DNA from: Farysia itapuensis
Taxonomy: Eukaryota > Basidiomycota > Ustilaginomycetes > Ustilaginales > Ustilaginaceae
Assembly: GCA_023212645.1 (NCBI GenBank)
Contig: JALBYC010000007.1
Coordinates: 470,801-534,800 of the forward strand
DNA: 64,000 nucleotides
Reading direction: 5' to 3'
Position numbers and translations under genes: made by a program. Under the pieces are notes generated by a model. That model was given only the letters and a program-made list of their open reading frames with translations, did no database searches and was not told the origin of the DNA. Within the stretch, counting starts at the first letter, position 1, and each line of letters begins with the position of its first letter. This document shows, in pieces, positions 63,001 to 64,000 of the stretch.

Positions 63001-63175
63001 CCATGTCTTCCGAGCGCACGACTTCCTGCCACGCATTCGACTCACGCTCTTCCGCTGCAAGACACTGGCGCGTACCATCGACCGTCGCAAACAGATCTCG
63101 CTGCGTGCCTCGGCTGAAGAAGCCATAGAGAACCTACAGGGTTTTATTCAGTACCGACAAAGTCTCAAACTGTAG
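60071..63175 (+). CDS. SYO1: Symportin-like ARM/HEAT protein Syo1
   Basis: 1034 aa from the ATG at 60071. The N-terminus MPKSGFDPQRRQRKVQRHNP is basic with an RHNPL motif, as in Syo1 PY-NLS-bearing proteins. ARM repeats follow, for example EVDLRKEASGALRNLCVD, and NVVATVVWCLCETGE-like helices continue through the protein. An acidic stretch near residues 640-665 (DDDEDDMDDGSDSLDAEMAE) corresponds to the Syo1 acidic loop. The C-terminus ends QGFIQYRQSLKL. Syo1 co-imports ribosomal proteins uL18 and uL5 with importin-beta and passes them to the 5S RNP. It is longer than yeast Syo1 (620 aa) because of low-complexity inserts. Confidence 0.82.
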   Translation: MPKSGFDPQRRQRKVQRHNPLVAASKSTPAKSSTPTKSAALDALQQASKDGKSTAQTKDIVPLIGRLPADAAAASSSQIDLADQAWALASVSMLLTVNDNQTPADVKHNRKLLLSHNLTGRLIYALQSHTEVDLRKEASGALRNLCVDAGIDVRNEVVNKGGIDALLSTMRWASNALGFDKAASLPIPTQSFLDDQLTPEQDLASKVALLAKPVDKMNKKEKRHAARLATSLGKDLQVIAGKPLSAEDQAKLSQNVSSDTPPASTLSKSEPFLTLDANTRKALLEMCENLATVVWCLCETGERSFDKLVSWKWLDTDIVGLTAAQNELDGEGLASWLCSAVSLGSRAATILSSAASDGTRSASSAKSDSLAALSNEELSLLLDLALASGNALCGLTEGGEAEFIDGFLGRFNAKPSKKGHKVSQTATTPVAQTLSEQPATASRRLSHMHGAVALLQACVQTQHRGIDKLQRYVLSQTTMLGVLATGVLRNVAAAVDDKASRAAKSRSKAPIVTSSNIFVPSESDTGAPLRGYEESVVLPTLTALLANIDMPALAHDLDGRGDSYADEQQDKEVDEAVRRARAQIKAAEKTQTLLLALEILVEMAASLDSQKGEMQDNKEWLEDPDAEGDDIDMEQDMEAVLGADDDEDDMDDGSDSLDAEMAEPSDSFAEAVKRNGSVPFEAIAPILAHLFASGEDKALSSNLLSLARPFEASFPSLSGTTAESASQSSDLLRGLHLRSLSVLNNLLLRLSTFCPPPPSQPASSPKQQRQIAAFRQWTAGSAGQQLAIIYKSLFEIARGCASVPAVAAKAADDKPNRAAAEEAATSVLSSKAASVGTGEASDGLQMVETCIGTMWSIARCLEGGVQLGWGDDGAAISAAEPDAIHAEVIQALTAGYSTAATDGMRAKCLGLLAVIGRTASVHPELNRFIGAFLIERLEAIPEGSSTAAVRGPTSPESLVAVINGLIDMYADELSSYDHVFRAHDFLPRIRLTLFRCKTLARTIDRRKQISLRASAEEAIENLQGFIQYRQSLKL

Positions 63176-64000
63176 CGCAAATGCTATTGCTTTCAAAACA
63201 AGTCGAGGCTTTGTGTGATTGTGCGAGGCTCTGTATGTGGTAGGTGATATGGAGGAATAGTCTGGCCAGCGGGCGCGGTTTGACTGACAGGCTGCCAAGC
63301 TTGGCTGGTCACGATCATAGGCTACTTGCGCATCTTTTCTCTTACAGCACCGCCGCCACGATTTCGAAGCAATGTCTATCGGTGTCTCTTCTTTGCCTCT
63401 TTAGCATCCAGCAGTCTGTTCCGACCGGTGGCTGTCGTGAAGGCCAACATCTTGTTCGCGTCTACCGATGCAACGACGCCAGCGCATGGCCCGGCCGATG
63501 CTTCCAACTGTGGACGATCTTGAGAAGTCATAAGGAGATCCCCGTCATGCCTGCTTTCGCAAACCTCTAGGACGAAGAGGTAGGAGAGACGTAAGCAGCC
63601 ACCGATCTTGCCCTCAGAGCGTCCAAGCACACGATCTAAGGACTCTGCTGAGATGGAACGGCAATATAGCTCGATTGTCGCAGATGCTGAAGCCGGTGGA
63701 AGGGAGCGTCGCTATGTGCAGCACCAGTCTGCATTGCGTGAATCATGTGATGCTTCTGCAGCACCGTAGTCAAGCGCTGTAATGTGTTCGCGCTGACTGT
63801 ACTGCAAGACAGCCACCGAGGACTGCAGTGTGAGATGTCGGCTTGCATTGCAGGGCAGCAGTTGCTCTGAGTATGACCTGGGCGCAAGTATACGCGCCAT
63901 GGGTCTGTACGCAACGAGGACTTAGGGTGGAAAGCGAGCGTCGTTGCCGAAGGCAACGATGCGAGCGTTTATCATTTCGACATCTAGTCAGTGGGCTAGC
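63176..64000. other. Right-end region, 825 bp, no supported gene
   Basis: Short ORFs on both strands have no motifs. Could include the 3' end or an intron of a gene beyond the window edge. A GCGTCGTTGCCGAAGGCAACGATGC inverted repeat (about 63938-63962; arms CGTTGCC and GGCAACG) could form a hairpin. Confidence 0.45.

Noticed and set aside
63938..63962. Hairpin GTTGCCGAAGGCAAC as a transcription terminator.
   Set aside because: Eukaryotic context and no adjacent gene end; probably a chance inverted repeat.

Overview
The window is nuclear DNA from a basidiomycete fungus, most likely Ustilaginomycotina (smut or Malassezia lineage). The support is GC-rich compact coding, long intronless ORFs, short introns (about 52-113 nt, mostly GTAAGT/GTGAGT...CTNAC...YAG), tRNA genes with introns next to the anticodon, and a gene set that reads as basidiomycete throughout (cytosolic-type Mn-SOD, ArsH, RAD57, CSE1, HUB1, EMC2, SYO1). 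The species cannot be named from sequence alone. All functional names come from motif recognition by eye; no database search was run.

Layout. 1-11 kb: TAF5 (cut by the left edge), a WS/DGAT acyltransferase, a possible Mediator subunit, ArsH, and an Ark/Prk kinase. 11-17 kb: two nearly identical intron-bearing tRNA-Gly(GCC) genes in opposite orientation, enclosing a PIN-like transporter, a Pyp1-type HAD phosphatase and a three-RRM Gbp2-like protein, followed by Mn-SOD. 18-23 kb: a carnosine N-methyltransferase-type enzyme, a TAPT1/Emp65 membrane protein and a tiny spliced gene. 23.5-27.8 kb: a gene desert with an AT-rich core, a palindromic GC motif and tandem repeats; this is the best candidate here for a chromosome structural element such as a short regional centromere. 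27.8-36.4 kb: a large unknown protein, an aldo/keto reductase whose ATG is made by splicing, hexokinase, and UDP-galactopyranose mutase. 36.6-51.8 kb: RAD57-like, amino-acid permease, SPP2, a JmjC protein, CSE1, NDUFAF2-like, CNS1, an unknown coiled-coil protein, a glutaredoxin-like protein and a roadblock dynein light chain. 52-64 kb: tRNA-Cys, HUB1, three secreted cysteine-rich proteins (two of them in a segmental duplication that carries a relic of the EMC2 3' end), EMC2, an 82-aa six-exon membrane protein, a divergent TIM-like/RpiB-like isomerase pair, and SYO1.

How genes fit together. Most of the window is housekeeping: transcription, splicing (SPP2, HUB1, GBP2), nuclear transport (CSE1, SYO1), ER membrane insertion (EMC2), complex I assembly. 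Two places look like accessory or specialised biology. One is the secreted cysteine-rich cluster at 52.7-56.3 kb, which has expanded by duplication. The other is the divergent isomerase pair at 58.4-59.9 kb, whose sequence features match the two tetrulose-phosphate isomerases of erythritol catabolism (EryH/EryI, LerI/DerI, Yarrowia EYI1/EYI2) better than glycolytic TPI or pentose-phosphate RpiB. Introns often sit at or next to the start codon (after 2, 3, 10 and 72 nt of CDS, or in the 5' UTR). Gene models at several 5' ends therefore depend on splice calls rather than on the longest ORF.
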